From Gordionus sp. m RMFG-2023 (lineage: Eukaryota > Nematomorpha > Gordioida > Chordodea > Parachordodidae), in assembly GCF_954871325.1 (NCBI RefSeq), contig NC_088776.1, positions 8,315,985 through 8,379,984 of the forward strand: 64,000 nucleotides of DNA. Reading direction: 5' to 3'. The first letter of the stretch is position 1. Each line of letters opens with the position of its first letter. Below are positions 48,001 to 57,929 of this stretch, one piece after another. The translations under genes were made by a program, and so were the position numbers. The notes beneath the pieces were generated by a model. It worked only from the letters and a program-made list of their open reading frames with translations, was not told the DNA's origin and searched no databases.

Positions 48001-51000
48001 GAAGTTGTGAGGCCGTGTTAATTCTCAGATTATTTTTGAAACTTATTTCTGTTTAGCATAGGATATTCAGATTATGAGCTCTGATGACACCTAAATAAAT
48101 GTTTCTTGTTATTTATCATATTTTTTTGGTATTAAACAAAGACGTGGTAAATCAATTATAGCGTCTCTTTCTTTTTAAGGCAATTTAGAGGAAGCTAGAG
48201 GGCCAAACAGATGGTTGTTTAATCAGCGCATTGGCATGGCCTAAGGGAAAATTTATAGTAAACGCGTATGTTCAAGTGGTGCGTTATTTAATGTCGCGTT
48301 ATTTAAAAAACCAAGCCTATAAATGGGCAAATATTGAGCGTTATGAAGAACGATATGAGAAAATTTGATTAACGCTATGAAGAATCATAATTTCGATGAC
48401 GTTAAATAAAGCAACGCTTGAACATAACGTGTTTACCATAAATTCAGGGTAAGGGTCCTAATTTCATTATCATTAATATTTGTTTTAAAAAAAAGAATAC
48501 ATCTTTCCAATACAAAGTGGTAAAAACATAATAACATAAAATAATTAGATTAGTAAAAAGCATTTCAAAATTTATGCAACCAAAAATGATATGCAAAAAA
48601 AATCGTACTATTTGACTTATTCTCTGCAAAAAAAAGAACATTTTAAATATTTACTTTAATTTAATCTAAAAAGAATATATAGCTAACTCTACTCATATTT
48701 GTTTACAAAATTTGTGATCTCCAACCTCTATTTTAATTTTAAGATATAGGGCGAATTTAAAGTATTTATGTTCAGACCGTGCATTATTTAACACAGAACA
48801 AATAGGTATAATTTATAAACATGGAGCGTTATGATGATAATGATATGATAAAATTCAAAAAACATCGTTTAATACAAAAATTATTAAAGCTATAAAGAAT
48901 CAGCTGTCATTTCGTTAGCGTTAAATAATGCAATTGAACATAAAGCGTTTAACATAAATTCAGCGGGCCTCATTTATAATAAACGGGTTATGTTCAAGAG
49001 GTGAGTTATTTACAAAATCAAGCCAATAAAAAGTTATAATTTATAAATATGGAGCGTAACCCTGCATTCACAGTTGGCGTGAATTGGTGAAATATATTAA
49101 ATATGATATGAATATAATAACTTTATATCAATTTTTTTATACTTCGCCGCGAATTCACGCTAACTGTGAATGCACGATCCCTGCGTTTACAGTTAGCGCG
49201 AATCGTGGGGCAAATATAAGAATTTTACATTCATTTTATATATTTCGCCGCGAATTCGTGCTAACTGTGAATGCAGGGTAACCGATTAAAACGCTATGAA
49301 AATATTTGATGAACATATGTTGCGATGCGATGATAAAAAAATATTCGATAGGATTTTAAAAATAATAGCGAAATTACATTATAAATTGTATTTTTTTTAA
49401 AGTAAAAGATTATTTTTATCAAATATTTGTTATAAGGGAGAAAATATATTTTTATTAAATATTATCGCTATGAAGAATCAGCTTTGATTTCGAGAGTGTT
49501 GAATAATGCAACGCTTGAACATAATGAGCTTACTATAAATTTAGCGTTAAGCCGCATCTATAGTAAATGGGGTTTGTTCGTGTTATTACAAAATAAAGCC
49601 AATAAATAGGTAAAAATTTATAAATATGGAACGTTATAATGATAAAGCTATGATAAAATATACTAAAATGTTGAGATGCGTTGATAAAAAATATGCGATA
49701 TGTTTATAACATATGATTCTTCTTAAATATCATGTAATATAATTATCTCTTTTTGCTTTATATCAAATGTGTTTTTAAAACTGTAATAACGCAACGCTTG
49801 AATATAACCCGTTTACTATAAATGCAGCATTAGGCTATGGTCATACCAAGAACGTTCTAGCTTTTTTTTAAAAAATGAGCGTTTGGTAGTCATAAATAAA
49901 AATTAATACAAATACAAATATAGTTATGACTTATAAAATTACACAGGGCAGTTTTTAATTATAATTTACTTTTAAAACATGGAAAATAATTAAGAATTTA
50001 ATAAAGTCAAGTAAGCAGACGATAAAAAAAATAATTCTAAAATGTGCGCAAGTAAGCACTCGAAATATGTGAGAAGCGACATTTTGGTAAACGCTTGTCT
50101 TCATTATGCGCCTTAGCTTTTATAAAATTTTACTATGCACCCTTTTTTTTAAAAAAATAAAGGTAACATAATATTGATTAGGTAAGAGCAAGCGTTAATT
50201 TATAATATAATAATGATTATTTAATTTTTACAAAAAAAAACTTTAAAATCATAATAAAATTATCTTAAAAAAATAGATGCATCTCGCTATCTCAACATGG
50301 AAAATATTTACCTTTTCTTTCTATTTTATTTTTTAAAATACAAAATATTACATTTTAAAAAATCAAACAGTGAATAAAAAGATAAATAAATATGACAATA
50401 TGATGTTCTTGTCATCTTCATCTATGATATCTATTTTAGGTTAAAATATAAGAGCGATATTGTACTTATTTTTTATTGTAGTATTTGGTAATAGGGATAG
50501 GAATGAGGAGTAAATTTCCGTAATTTTCCGAGTAAATAAGAATTATTATAATATTAACAAATAATGCAAGAATCTAGCAAATCCTATATAACTTGTGGTG
50601 TATTAAAATATATTTTAAAAAAGTGATAAGGACCTTTTTGGGGGTATATTTTTATATATTCATTAAATTTATAAAAGAGAAACAGAAACAATATATTCAA
50701 AGTTTCTTGACTTATAAATAGAATTAAAAATCTTTTGAAAAATAATACTTTAAAACACATTAATAGACTTACCTATTATAGTAGATGCCTTGAGTCAAAT
50801 CAAAACTTGGATTCATTTCTATAAAGAAAATGCAACAAAAAAAGTCCAAATAGTAGAAATATTGTCATTTAAAATAAATTAAAATTTTCAAATCCAAAAT
50901 AGATGTCATCACGTGTAAAAGTATATGTAAAATATTCCAGGAAGCCTGAAGTTTAGATTGAACTGATGTTAAGGAGAATAATTCAAAATATTCAAGATCA

Positions 51001-54000
51001 AATTACACCTAGATCCAGAGTTGTTAAAGCTCCTTTTTAAAAGTAGCTAGCTTCTGCTCCCGCTACTACATTTTTAAAAGGAGCTAGCTGCCAATCCAAG
51101 TAATGGACTGCCACTACATAACAGCTCTTTTGGTTTTCATTTTTTTTAGAAAGTACACGAAACAAAATCATATTTTTTTATCAAAAAAGTTTTATTTTTA
51201 TTAAATGATATATCAAAATATTTCTAATTTTTTTATTAGCTTATAAATTTCCTAAATTTGAATCTAACAATTATCCACGCTTCTCCCCTAAAACCTGTTT
51301 AGCAATACTAAATAGGCGCTCAAAAGGAGCACTGGAGAGAAGCGGGGTATTTTATCTTATAAAAATATTTTTTAATTCAGGAAATTTATCAAAAATAGTA
51401 ATTTTGATATCATTATTTAAAAAATATTTGTCCAATATAAAATCTTCCTGATGATCATTTTCATGGAATCCAAAAAAATCTTCCAAATCATTGCAGGGTT
51501 CCCATAAATTAGTAGCTGTTTTTGCATCAGGAATTTGTTTATAAAAAATTAATTAATTAGTATTTTAGTTCCATATTGTGCACATTTCCATTCCCAATTT
51601 AATTTGAATGCAGGATGGATAATAGCAGCAATAATATTTTCATCATTATAAACATTTGAAAATCTATAAGGTTATTTAAATAGATAAATTATTTTTTATT
51701 TCAATTTCTTCTTCCATGATGTCTAGATCCATAATATCAACAACTATTTTTTATCATATATCTATAAAATGAATATTATGACTTACAAGATTTTCCATTC
51801 AATGTAAAAAGAAAGAAAAACTTAATGTTTAATATTTTAACTGATTAGATGAAAAACCAATATAAAACTCGACTCAACATTTAATATTGCATAAATTTAA
51901 ATAAAATAAAATTTCATTTTTATTGAATTTTAATTAATAAATAAATAGATTTATTAATATTTAAAAAATAATTTAATTTACACATTAAATTTAGAAGGGC
52001 GGTGGAGCAGTGCTCCTCCATTCCAGCCCTAAAGGGACTAATTACTGCTACCGCTCCTGATTTATAAAAGGAGAGGTGCTCCAGGTGTTTTTGAAAAAGT
52101 GTAGCGGTGCTCCTCTAGTGCCGCTCCTTAACAACTCTGCCTAGATCTAGTTGCATAGCTATATCTGAGGAAGGGACTTTACTTTAACCAAACATTAGTT
52201 CAATCACAAAATGACCTTTATAGGAAAGGATATTAGTTTTTGGAAACTTGTATTCAAATATTCAAAACAGATTTTATACAATGAAACTGATATAATATCA
52301 AATATATTTACTTTAATGTTCTCTCGATAATGTGATATAAAATGTAAAATTTTTAAAATATGTAAATAAATTACGGTGTTATGTCTTAATATTCTAATAA
52401 AAGTATGAAAAATCCTAAAATTTTCTCCAATATTGTTTATTTTTCCAGGTAAATTTATCTGATAAAATTTTATCACTTAGTTGTTGGTACAATTCAGAAA
52501 GCAAGGTTTACGTTTTAGGAGGGTGGTGGGGGTGAAATATTAAATATTGAGGGTGAGAATGCTTTATATGGATAAAAGCGTGCAGGCACATATAACATAA
52601 GCACCCAAAATATTTTAAATTTTGAAGTGTTTAATAAAAATAATGTTTTTATATCTCCTTTTCATAAACCAAGCTAATATTATTGCATTTCATAGGAAAA
52701 TTGGTGCTCAAATTTAATAGAAGTGCTTATTCAAAACGAAATTAGTAAGCTCATGCCCAAGTTAGTATTAATGATTGGATTAGTAATAAAGAGAAAGACT
52801 AAGGAGCTCAAATTTAACAAGTTAAAAATGCTAATGGACTGAATTGTTGACAAAAATATTGTTAACTCAATAAAAAATCTGTTAATTTGTTTAATGGATT
52901 ATTAATTTTGTTGCATTATAAAATGTTATAATATTAATATAATGGATAAATTATTTTAATATTTTTGTGTTGTTTTTAATAAAAAAAATTTAATTTAAAA
53001 AAAACAGATGCCTTGAAATTAGTGATGTTAAAATAACTAGTTACCTAACTAGTTACATTTTGGCTAAAAAATAACTGTAACTAGTTATATTTTTAAAATT
53101 GTAACTAGTAACTGTAACTAGTTAAAATTTTGAAATGTAACTGCCAAAAGTAACTAGTTACTTTTAAAGATATATCCAAATAATTAATTTTCTTTTTAAT
53201 ATGTTGTGATAAATTAATTTTAAATTAAATTTATTTTTTAAATAAAATTTATTAATTTAAAATTTTGTGAAAATGTCTGATTGTTCCCAACAATAACACA
53301 AATACTTATATGTATGGCAGATGTGCAGGGATTATAATATTGTCAACCTCTAAAGGATACTATATTAGCTAGTATTGAAAAAAGGTAACTAAAATCAAAT
53401 AATTATTTATAAATTAATAATATCATGTTATAGGTTTAATAATCTTTATGATAATGACAACATCATTGCTGCAATTCTTCACCCTTTATTTAAAACTGAC
53501 TGGCCTTGGATTAGGCAAGAAAGGAATAAAGCAAAAAAGGAGGAAATTTTAAATTTAATAAATACCTTAATACCTCAAAGTGAATCCCAGACGAATGAAT
53601 CATGCTCAAAACCAACATCACTTGATGTAGTTGGATTTTTTGACCTAAAGCGCCAAAATATTCTGAATAATGAACTTATAGAAAACTTTAACAAATCTAA
53701 TAACAACACTTTTTTTTATATAACAATTTCCCAAAGTTAAAATTACTCTTTATTAAATATAATGTTGTTCTAACATCAAGTGCTCCCGTAGAGCGCTTAT
53801 TCAGTCTAGGTAAGCTCATTTTTGGAGATAAACGAGCACGTCTCCTAGATAATAACTTAGAAATTAATTTGTTGTTAAAAGCAAATAAACATTTATTAGA
53901 TTCTAATTTTTATGAAAAATAAATATTTTTTTTTCAATGCAAATATATATTTTTATATTCGATGTAAATATTCAATTTTGCGATATTTTTTTATATAAAT

Positions 54001-54920
54001 AAATTATATATTATTTTAAATAACTGATTATACTTTGTTTATCCTAATTTTTTTTATATCAAATAAATGCAGTCAATAAATAAATAGTGCATATATGAAG
54101 GATGTATAAAGTAAGTAACTAGTTACTTTTGAAAATAACTGTAACTAATAACTAGTTACTTTTAATTTAACTAGTAACTGTAACTAGTTATGTTTCAAAA
54201 GTAACTTTTAACATCACTACTTGAAATTGATTTCAAATTTTGAATGAGATGTAAAGTTCTGATAAATTTTGTGATTATATAAATCATTTATTATAAAGGG
54301 TTTGATTTAAATTTGAATAAGATATATGTTAGAAAAACTATTATTTATACAAAAATATTTATTGCAGTGATATTGAATGAGCAGAAATATTGATTAATAT
54401 TTTAAAATCTATAAATTTCAAATTTGAAATCTTAACTTGTAATTAGTAGGATTTATAGTTAAAAAATAAGGCTTGTAAATGTATTACTATCAACAACAAC
54501 ATAGATTTATTTTATTTTTTCTAAATAAAAAACTTATCTTTAAATGCAACCCTTTGAATTTCCATATTTAAGTATTTAAAAAAAAAAATTATACTAAAAT
54601 ATATAAAATAATATATGTATTTAAAAGTTATGTATATTATAAGTACATTTTGTTTTAAAATATTTATTTATATTATATAAATTTATGAATAGAATTAGAA
54701 TAATTATCCTTTATAGAAACACTGATTTTTTAAATTAAAAAATTAGGAAATATTCATTTACCAATATTAGTCCTGATATTAAAGATGACGTTCCTGTCAA
54801 TGCAACATAGAATTTGGGCGTTAGAGTATTCAAAAACATAGAGGCTATTATTTTTATTCATTATTAATTTATTTTAACTATCATACCTATATGAGCCGCG
54901 TGAATCTCTTCTTCGGTCAT
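24086..54920 (-). CDS. ST7: Suppressor of tumorigenicity 7 (ST7) homologue
   Basis: Multi-pass membrane protein of the ST7 family; its molecular role is poorly defined. Coding exons in order: 54920-54887, 54844-54762, 41418-41205, 39604-39461, 38200-38030, 37425-37347, 36624-36570, 36120-35991, 35645-35548, 35289-35175, 33962-33890, 33741-33639, 27541-27391, 27117-27025, 24680-24541, 24181-24086. All introns are GT-AG and phases agree, giving 592 codons plus stop (human about 585). Diagnostic stretches: [193 protein letters not shown]. Likely membrane segments: residues 19-39 and 528-548. Exons 3-4 encode a low-complexity Asn/Ser/Gly-rich linker and exon 8 a His-rich [10 protein letters not shown] stretch that I do not recall from vertebrate ST7. 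The short N-terminus [15 protein letters not shown] is inferred from a 42-bp first intron. Confidence 0.95.
24950..26680 (+). mobile_element. Decayed LINE (non-LTR retrotransposon) in ST7 intron 14
   Basis: It lies antisense to ST7. Scattered frames resemble endonuclease-reverse transcriptase LINEs common in invertebrates: [13 protein letters not shown] sequence near 25110, [16 protein letters not shown] near 25240, DLNGHV near 25325, [13 protein letters not shown] near 25465, [20 protein letters not shown] near 25550, [18 protein letters not shown] near 26335, and a degraded RSGCLLQL catalytic-region match near 26650. Frames shift many times and the catalytic YADD box is not visible, so it is long dead and truncated at both ends. 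The clade (CR1/L2-like or other) is not resolved. Confidence 0.8.
27863..27973. repeat. 54-bp tandem duplication in ST7 intron 12
   Basis: A unit beginning atcgactatggtttg occurs twice at 27863 and 27917 with almost no differences, so the duplication is recent. A fragment with catcagagacctgcaaag just upstream (about 27816) resembles the outer end of the element at 45393-46414. Confidence 0.85.
28828..30615 (-). repeat. Left arm of the hAT palindrome
   Basis: About 1.79 kb, matching the reverse complement of 30860-32654 at high identity; the 107-residue conceptual segments at 29781-30104 and 31376-31699 differ at one residue. A 244-bp unique spacer (30616-30859) separates the arms. Confidence 0.92.
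29390..30859 (-). pseudogene. hAT transposase fragment, left copy
   Basis: From 30859 leftward: [14 protein letters not shown] (the conserved hAT C-x-x-H-x-LNL segment), [43 protein letters not shown] and [17 protein letters not shown]. These are typical of the ZMYM1/THAP12-like hAT group with DUF4371-type neighbours. The C-terminal dimerisation region lies around 29420-29600. The N-terminal zinc finger and the first catalytic Asp region are absent and the frame is interrupted. Confidence 0.85.
30860..32084 (+). pseudogene. hAT transposase fragment, right copy
   Basis: Same protein as the left copy but starting about 240 bp later in the gene. It contains [18 protein letters not shown] at 31379 and the C-terminal hAT dimerisation signature [19 protein letters not shown] near 31885, with the stop at 32082-32084. 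Frames are interrupted around 31140-31370 and 31700-31760. Confidence 0.85.
30860..32654 (+). repeat. Right arm of the hAT palindrome
   Basis: About 1.80 kb. It starts abruptly inside the transposase at [12 protein letters not shown] and runs through the transposase stop at 32084 to the element end and one copy of the flanking 8-mer. Confidence 0.92.
33000..33310. repeat. GC-rich island with gcccggcc-type motifs, ST7 intron 12
   Basis: Contains ttcggcccggctcg, gtccgcccggccgaa, taggcccgaaccg and ctcgggccggg in otherwise AT-rich DNA. These resemble the subterminal repeats of the element at 45393-46414, so this is probably a decayed relative. No boundaries or target duplication were found. Confidence 0.4.
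33963..35174 (-). other. ST7 intron 10 with a foldback-MITE relic
   Basis: At about 34340-34380 the motif cttcgccgcgaattcgtgct followed by a gtgaatgcag end matches one terminus of the MITE at 49061-49278. A C11 run lies near 35120. The 66-codon open frame at 34663-34863 has no support. The intron's donor starts with a T7A7 palindrome. Confidence 0.45.
36299..36316 (+). repeat. Poly-G tract of about 18 in ST7 intron 7
   Basis: An uninterrupted G run in a roughly 77% AT context. On the coding (minus) strand it is poly-C. Length in assemblies of such runs is unreliable. Confidence 0.95.
37820..37945. repeat. Minisatellite in ST7 intron 5
   Basis: Five to six copies of a unit of about 22-24 bp close to aaaaaggatcttattcgatg, with small variants between units. 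Confidence 0.9.
38201..39460 (-). other. ST7 intron 4, no further gene supported
   Basis: A stretch at about 38480-38600 reads on the minus strand as [20 protein letters not shown], oddly protein-like, but it has no partner in known ST7 and no clear splice sites. A T11A9 run lies near 38880. Confidence 0.35.
39605..41204 (-). other. ST7 intron 3 with MITE relics
   Basis: A diverged foldback relic at about 40571-40665 (taaccctgcattcatagtta at the left, ttagccgcgaattcgggct at the right) belongs to the family seen at 49061-49278. The hAT-type MITE at 40774-40920 follows. The rest is AT-rich without recognised content. Confidence 0.5.
40774..40920. mobile_element. hAT-type MITE, short diverged copy (copy 6)
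   Basis: Starts tagtattgttaaatagctc and ends gagccgtttaaacaacacta. The flanking 8-mers (gattccaa and gattaggt) share only the first four bases. Confidence 0.7.
41522..41744. mobile_element. hAT-type MITE in ST7 intron 2 (copy 2)
   Basis: A 223-bp copy starting tagtgttgttaaaaggctcg and ending agtttaacaacacta, with a perfect 8-bp duplication ctcctaac (41514-41521 and 41745-41752). It is very close to the copy at 6168-6390, including the ggctcgttttgagccg subterminal palindrome, and lies about 100 bp upstream of ST7 exon 3. Confidence 0.92.
42750..42924. mobile_element. hAT-type MITE, diverged (copy 7)
   Basis: The right end reads ggctttttaacaacacta; the left end near gtatttttgttaaaaaaccc is eroded. 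The interior (cccttttctattaag, ttggctaaaatcaggc) resembles the copies in the SEC61A introns. Confidence 0.55.
43539..43738. mobile_element. hAT-type MITE (copy 3)
   Basis: Left end ggtgttgttaaacggcttt and right end gagccgtttaacaacacta. The flanking 8-mers gttttgaa and gtttttgg match at 5 of 8 positions. Confidence 0.7.
43867..43936. repeat. 21-bp minisatellite in ST7 intron 2
   Basis: Three to four near-perfect copies of tttcctcgtttatgtgttttt. Confidence 0.95.
45393..46414. mobile_element. Non-autonomous hAT-like element with GC-rich subterminal repeats
   Basis: A 1.02-kb element starting cagagagggccgggcc and ending tgcaggtctctg, flanked by gtgcaaag and atgcaaag (45385-45392 and 46415-46422, 7 of 8). 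Both subterminal regions are packed with gggccgggcc-type motifs; on the right about four tandem units of 60-65 bp combine ccgggccgggcc, a poly-T/poly-A spacer and aaacccgggtcgg (about 46060-46390). An end-truncated tagtgttgttaa-family MITE (about 45785-45968) sits inside it. There is no transposase; the 104-codon frame at 46163-46477 is just the tandem repeat read through. Confidence 0.75.
45785..45968. mobile_element. hAT-type MITE lacking its left end (copy 5)
   Basis: The right end gagccgtttaacaacatta and the interior (attatgcaagcctgaaaatt, cttactcaatatttttctgg) match the copies at 6168 and 41522; the left terminal repeat is missing. Confidence 0.7.
46558..47042. mobile_element. Foldback element with long inverted ends and a central 56-bp tandem
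   Basis: The left end gttagcggcaatgtg is mirrored by the right end atattgccgctaac, and the inverted repeat continues inward for about 80 bp (ttttttcaactttaa / ttaaagttgaaaaaa). The centre holds three tandem copies of a 56-bp unit starting ggtaaaattatctacaatt (46776-46942). An older relative occupies SEC61A intron 7 (15930-16915). No target duplication was recognised, so the superfamily is open. Confidence 0.8.
47043..48248 (-). other. Part of ST7 intron 2, no gene seen
   Basis: AT-rich DNA with a tttc microsatellite at about 47935-47970. Confidence 0.5.
48249..49832. repeat. Four tandem diverged foldback units in ST7 intron 2
   Basis: Each unit is a hairpin whose left side reads like tttatagtaaacgcgtatgt followed by tcaag and gcgttattta, and whose right side reads gcaacgcttgaacataacg followed by gtttac and taaatt. 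Units run at about 48249-48446, 48745-48965, 48966-49550 and 49556-49832, with the middle motif tataaatatggagcgttatg shared by several. The third unit is longer because the MITE at 49061-49278 is inserted in it. Transposon class unknown. Confidence 0.75.
49061..49278. mobile_element. Harbinger-like MITE, dimeric foldback
   Basis: Starts ccctgcattcacagtt and ends actgtgaatgcaggg, flanked by taa on both sides, which fits the 3-bp TWA target of PIF/Harbinger elements. It has two internal terminal-repeat copies back to back near 49173-49180, so it looks like two units joined. Relics of the family lie at about 34340 and 40571. Confidence 0.75.
49833..51015 (-). other. Part of ST7 intron 2, nothing recognised
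   Basis: AT-rich; one T9A7 run near 50147. No gene-like frame on either strand. Confidence 0.5.
51016..52139 (-). mobile_element. hAT element, internally deleted, in ST7 intron 2
   Basis: Starts cagagttgttaaagctcc and ends gctccttaacaactctg, with a perfect 8-bp duplication cctagatc (51008-51015 and 52140-52147). Subterminal ggagc/gctcc motifs are repeated on both sides. On the minus strand near 51265-51345 the hAT C-terminal motif [20 protein letters not shown] is readable; little else of the transposase remains. Confidence 0.92.
53020..54219 (+). mobile_element. hAT element, relative of 2856-8979, in ST7 intron 2
   Basis: A 1.2-kb element starting tagtgatgttaaaataac and ending aacttttaacatcacta, with a perfect 8-bp duplication cttgaaat (53012-53019 and 54220-54227). 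Subterminal gtaactagttac repeats match those of the hAT at 2856. From about 53740 to 53921 it encodes the same C-terminus ([36 protein letters not shown], stop); the 5' half of the transposase is deleted. Confidence 0.93.
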
Positions 54921-55030
54921 TAGTTATGCAACGAAATTTTTAACATATGTTTTATTGTCGATATTTGATGGAAAGATGTAATATATAACTAACTATGTTA
55001 GAAATTATTAAAAATATTGTTTGTTACCAC

Positions 55031-55247
55031 TAGTGTTGTTAAACGGCTCAATTTGAGACGATTTTTAAAAACGGCTAGCTCAATATTTGTATCCATACAA
55101 TTATTATGCAAGCCTAAAGAATGCTCTTAGAGGGCATATAGGATTGAACATCTATTGGCAATCTCGACGCTTATGCAATATTTTTCTGGCTATAATGTTG
55201 AGTTAGATTTTAAAAATGGGGTCAAATCGAGTCGTTTAACAATACTA
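55031..55247. mobile_element. hAT-type MITE just upstream of ST7 (copy 4)
   Basis: Starts tagtgttgttaaacggctca and ends gagtcgtttaacaatacta. The flanking 8-mers gttaccac and gttgccat match at 6 of 8. It lies 110 bp upstream of the inferred ST7 start codon, so it is in the promoter or 5' UTR. Confidence 0.8.
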
Positions 55248-55814
55248 GTTGCCATCTATATTTTTGGCTGAGTTTAATATTTGCTCAAAATTAAAAAAAT
55301 CTTCACAGATCTTGGCTCTTTTTAGGATTAAAAATGCGAAGACTTTTTTGTAATAAAAAAATTTTGAGCATGCTATAAGAGGATATTTTGAGAAAATCTT
55401 TTGGGATTTTTACAAAATAAAATCTTTTTTGATGATGTAAAACATTTTTGATCTAAAAATTTTTTGAGCAAACATTTTGTGATTTATTTAAAAATAAAAT
55501 TTTGAGGTAATATCTTTTATTTTAATTTTAAATCTTAAAATAATATTTTTTGAACAATTATAAGTTGGAAATGTGAGAAATGTCATAACACCCATTGTAT
55601 ATTTCTTAATATTTGAATAAGTAATAACGATTATTTAAAAAAAATGTTTTGTCATAATTTTAATGTTTAATATTTAATATAAACTATATTATTATCAATA
55701 TCATAATACTAATCAAAACTTTTAAAAGTAATTTCAAGTTAAAAAACGCTAGAATAAATAATTTGAATATGTTTCGGGGTGGTTTCGCTGACATATTTGT
55801 AATATTACTCATTT

Positions 55815-57929
55815 CCAGAGTTGTTAAAAGATACTTTTTAAATGGATCTAGATACAGATACAGCGTCTTAAAAGTTATCTTGATACAGATACAATTTAAA
55901 ATATATCTAGGTACAGATACATTTTTTATTATACTCTTTTGGATTCTATTGTGAAAATTCATGAAATGATCTAAAAAATTTATTGACTCAATATCACATT
56001 TATCAAAATATAACTAAAATAATGATTTTTAGATATTAATATAATATATGATTAATTTAAATAATTATTACATATCATTAATAAAATAATATAATATAGG
56101 ATTAAATGATTATAAATAATTATTAGATTTCAGTAACCAAATATTTTCAAAATTTTGGTCATTAAGACATCCTCGTTTATCTGTAAAGACATTTTTATCT
56201 ATACTAAAAAGTCTTTCAACAGGGGCGCTGGAAGGGATTGTGGTTTTATATTTAATAAATAACATTTTTATATCAGGATATTGTTAAAAAATACTAAAAT
56301 CTCGGCATTCATTTTTGAAAAAAACTATTTAAAATTTGATTATCAGAATTTAAATCATTAACAATCATATCTCCTGATGTTGTAGGATACTGAAAAAAAT
56401 CGGATATTATATTATTGGTTTTTTTCACAGGTTTATGATTCTGATATTCCAAAATCCTGAGCAGTAGTATAAAGATCTGATATTGATATTGGTGCAACTG
56501 TTTCTTCATCTTCCAGATCATCAATGGATTCAGTGATATTTTCAATTGGCTTGAAATCTCTATCATAAATAAATAATATAATGTTTATATTTATAATAAA
56601 ATAAACCTAAAAGACTTAATAAAGTTTTTGACATTATTAGTAATGGTCTTTGAAATTTTATTTTGTATGCAATAATCCTGTGCTATTTCTTGTAATTTTT
56701 TTGCTGTTTTATCATATATATGACTACCAGTCATGCTTTTACAAGCCAACGCTACATATTTTATTTCCAAACTTGTTGGATCTATATAGTGTGCAGTGAC
56801 TCCTATGTATGAACTAAAAATTAACATTTCTTAAAACTGCTCAAATAATTTGTTTGCAATTAAATTATTATACAAATTTAAATGTTAGCTATACAGGCGA
56901 TAGGCACTCCAACAATCTGCTGTTGTACATATTAACGATGGTTCTATTAGACTTTTAATGATTTCTTTCTTTTTATTCTCCCATCTTTGGGAGATTATAG
57001 CAACTACTGTCTGTAGGCAAATTATATTTTTTTATGGAGCTAATGTTTTGATAATTTTTATAAATGAAGGATTTTCAACAATTGAAAATGGCTGAATGCT
57101 CATATAATAAAATCAGTTATTAAATCATCTAAAGTGGTTTGGGTTTAAGTCTGAGGTCTCTTGGAAAAAAAATCAATGGACGATGAGCTTAGTCCATAAT
57201 TTTCTTTAATAGATTTTTTCTCCTTTCTTTATATTTGGTTTAAGAGTATTTGATGTTTTCTCTTAAAATTTAAAATTTTAAACATTTATTTAGTATCTAT
57301 ACCCTTAAAATTTTTACAATGTTGCAAGTTGAGGTAATGCTAACTGAAATTTGCATATTTTTTGGTAGACATGGCAAACATTTTACTAACAGAGATTTGT
57401 TTTCCTTATTTTGAGATATTATTTTAAAATATGGTCTATAAATTGGCCATAGAAGAATGTCGTCATTTTCGTCATCAATATTAATCTTAAAAAGTTAATA
57501 TAATATAATAAAATAAAATACCAATTCCATTGCAATTAAAAATAACAAATTCCTTGAGATGGACTGTAATATCAGAATTTGCTTGTTATTGATAACTCGG
57601 ACATAATATTTAATTAATATTTATATATTCTTTTTTATATATAAGTTTTAATATTTTACTTATATATATAATTTTTTAATATATATATTAATATTAAGTT
57701 ATATGCTCATATGAAATAAAATAAATTTTACATTCAAGTATTTTTATTTATAATATAAAAAGCGTTAAATAGAAGTATATCAAAATGTATCTTAAAAAGA
57801 TACAGATACCTCTAAAATAACATCTAGATACAGATACTTTAATCGAAAATCTATCTAGATACAGATACCACATTTTTATATCTAGATACAGTATCTAAAT
57901 ACTTGTATCTAGATACTTCAACAACTCTG
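55815..57929 (-). mobile_element. hAT transposon with gatac-rich subterminal repeats
   Basis: Starts cagagttgttaaaagatac and ends gatacttcaacaactctg; flanks ctcatttc and ctcattta (55807-55814 and 57930-57937) match at 7 of 8. Subterminal regions carry many copies of tctagatacagatac. The minus strand encodes decayed transposase: FSSYIGVTAHYIDPTSLEIK (about 56820 down), KKLQEIAQDYC, NNVKNFIKSF, and the C-terminal [20 protein letters not shown] near 56215. Frames are broken but the domain order is that of a hAT transposase. Confidence 0.92.
56591..56827 (-). pseudogene. hAT transposase core fragment
   Basis: A 78-codon frame carrying the conserved early catalytic block of hAT transposases: YIGVTAHYIDPTSLEIKYV, then CKSMTGSHIYDKTAKKLQEI, then NNVKNFIKSF where many relatives have TDNGSNFVKAF. 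Upstream and downstream parts lie in other frames of the same element. Confidence 0.85.
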
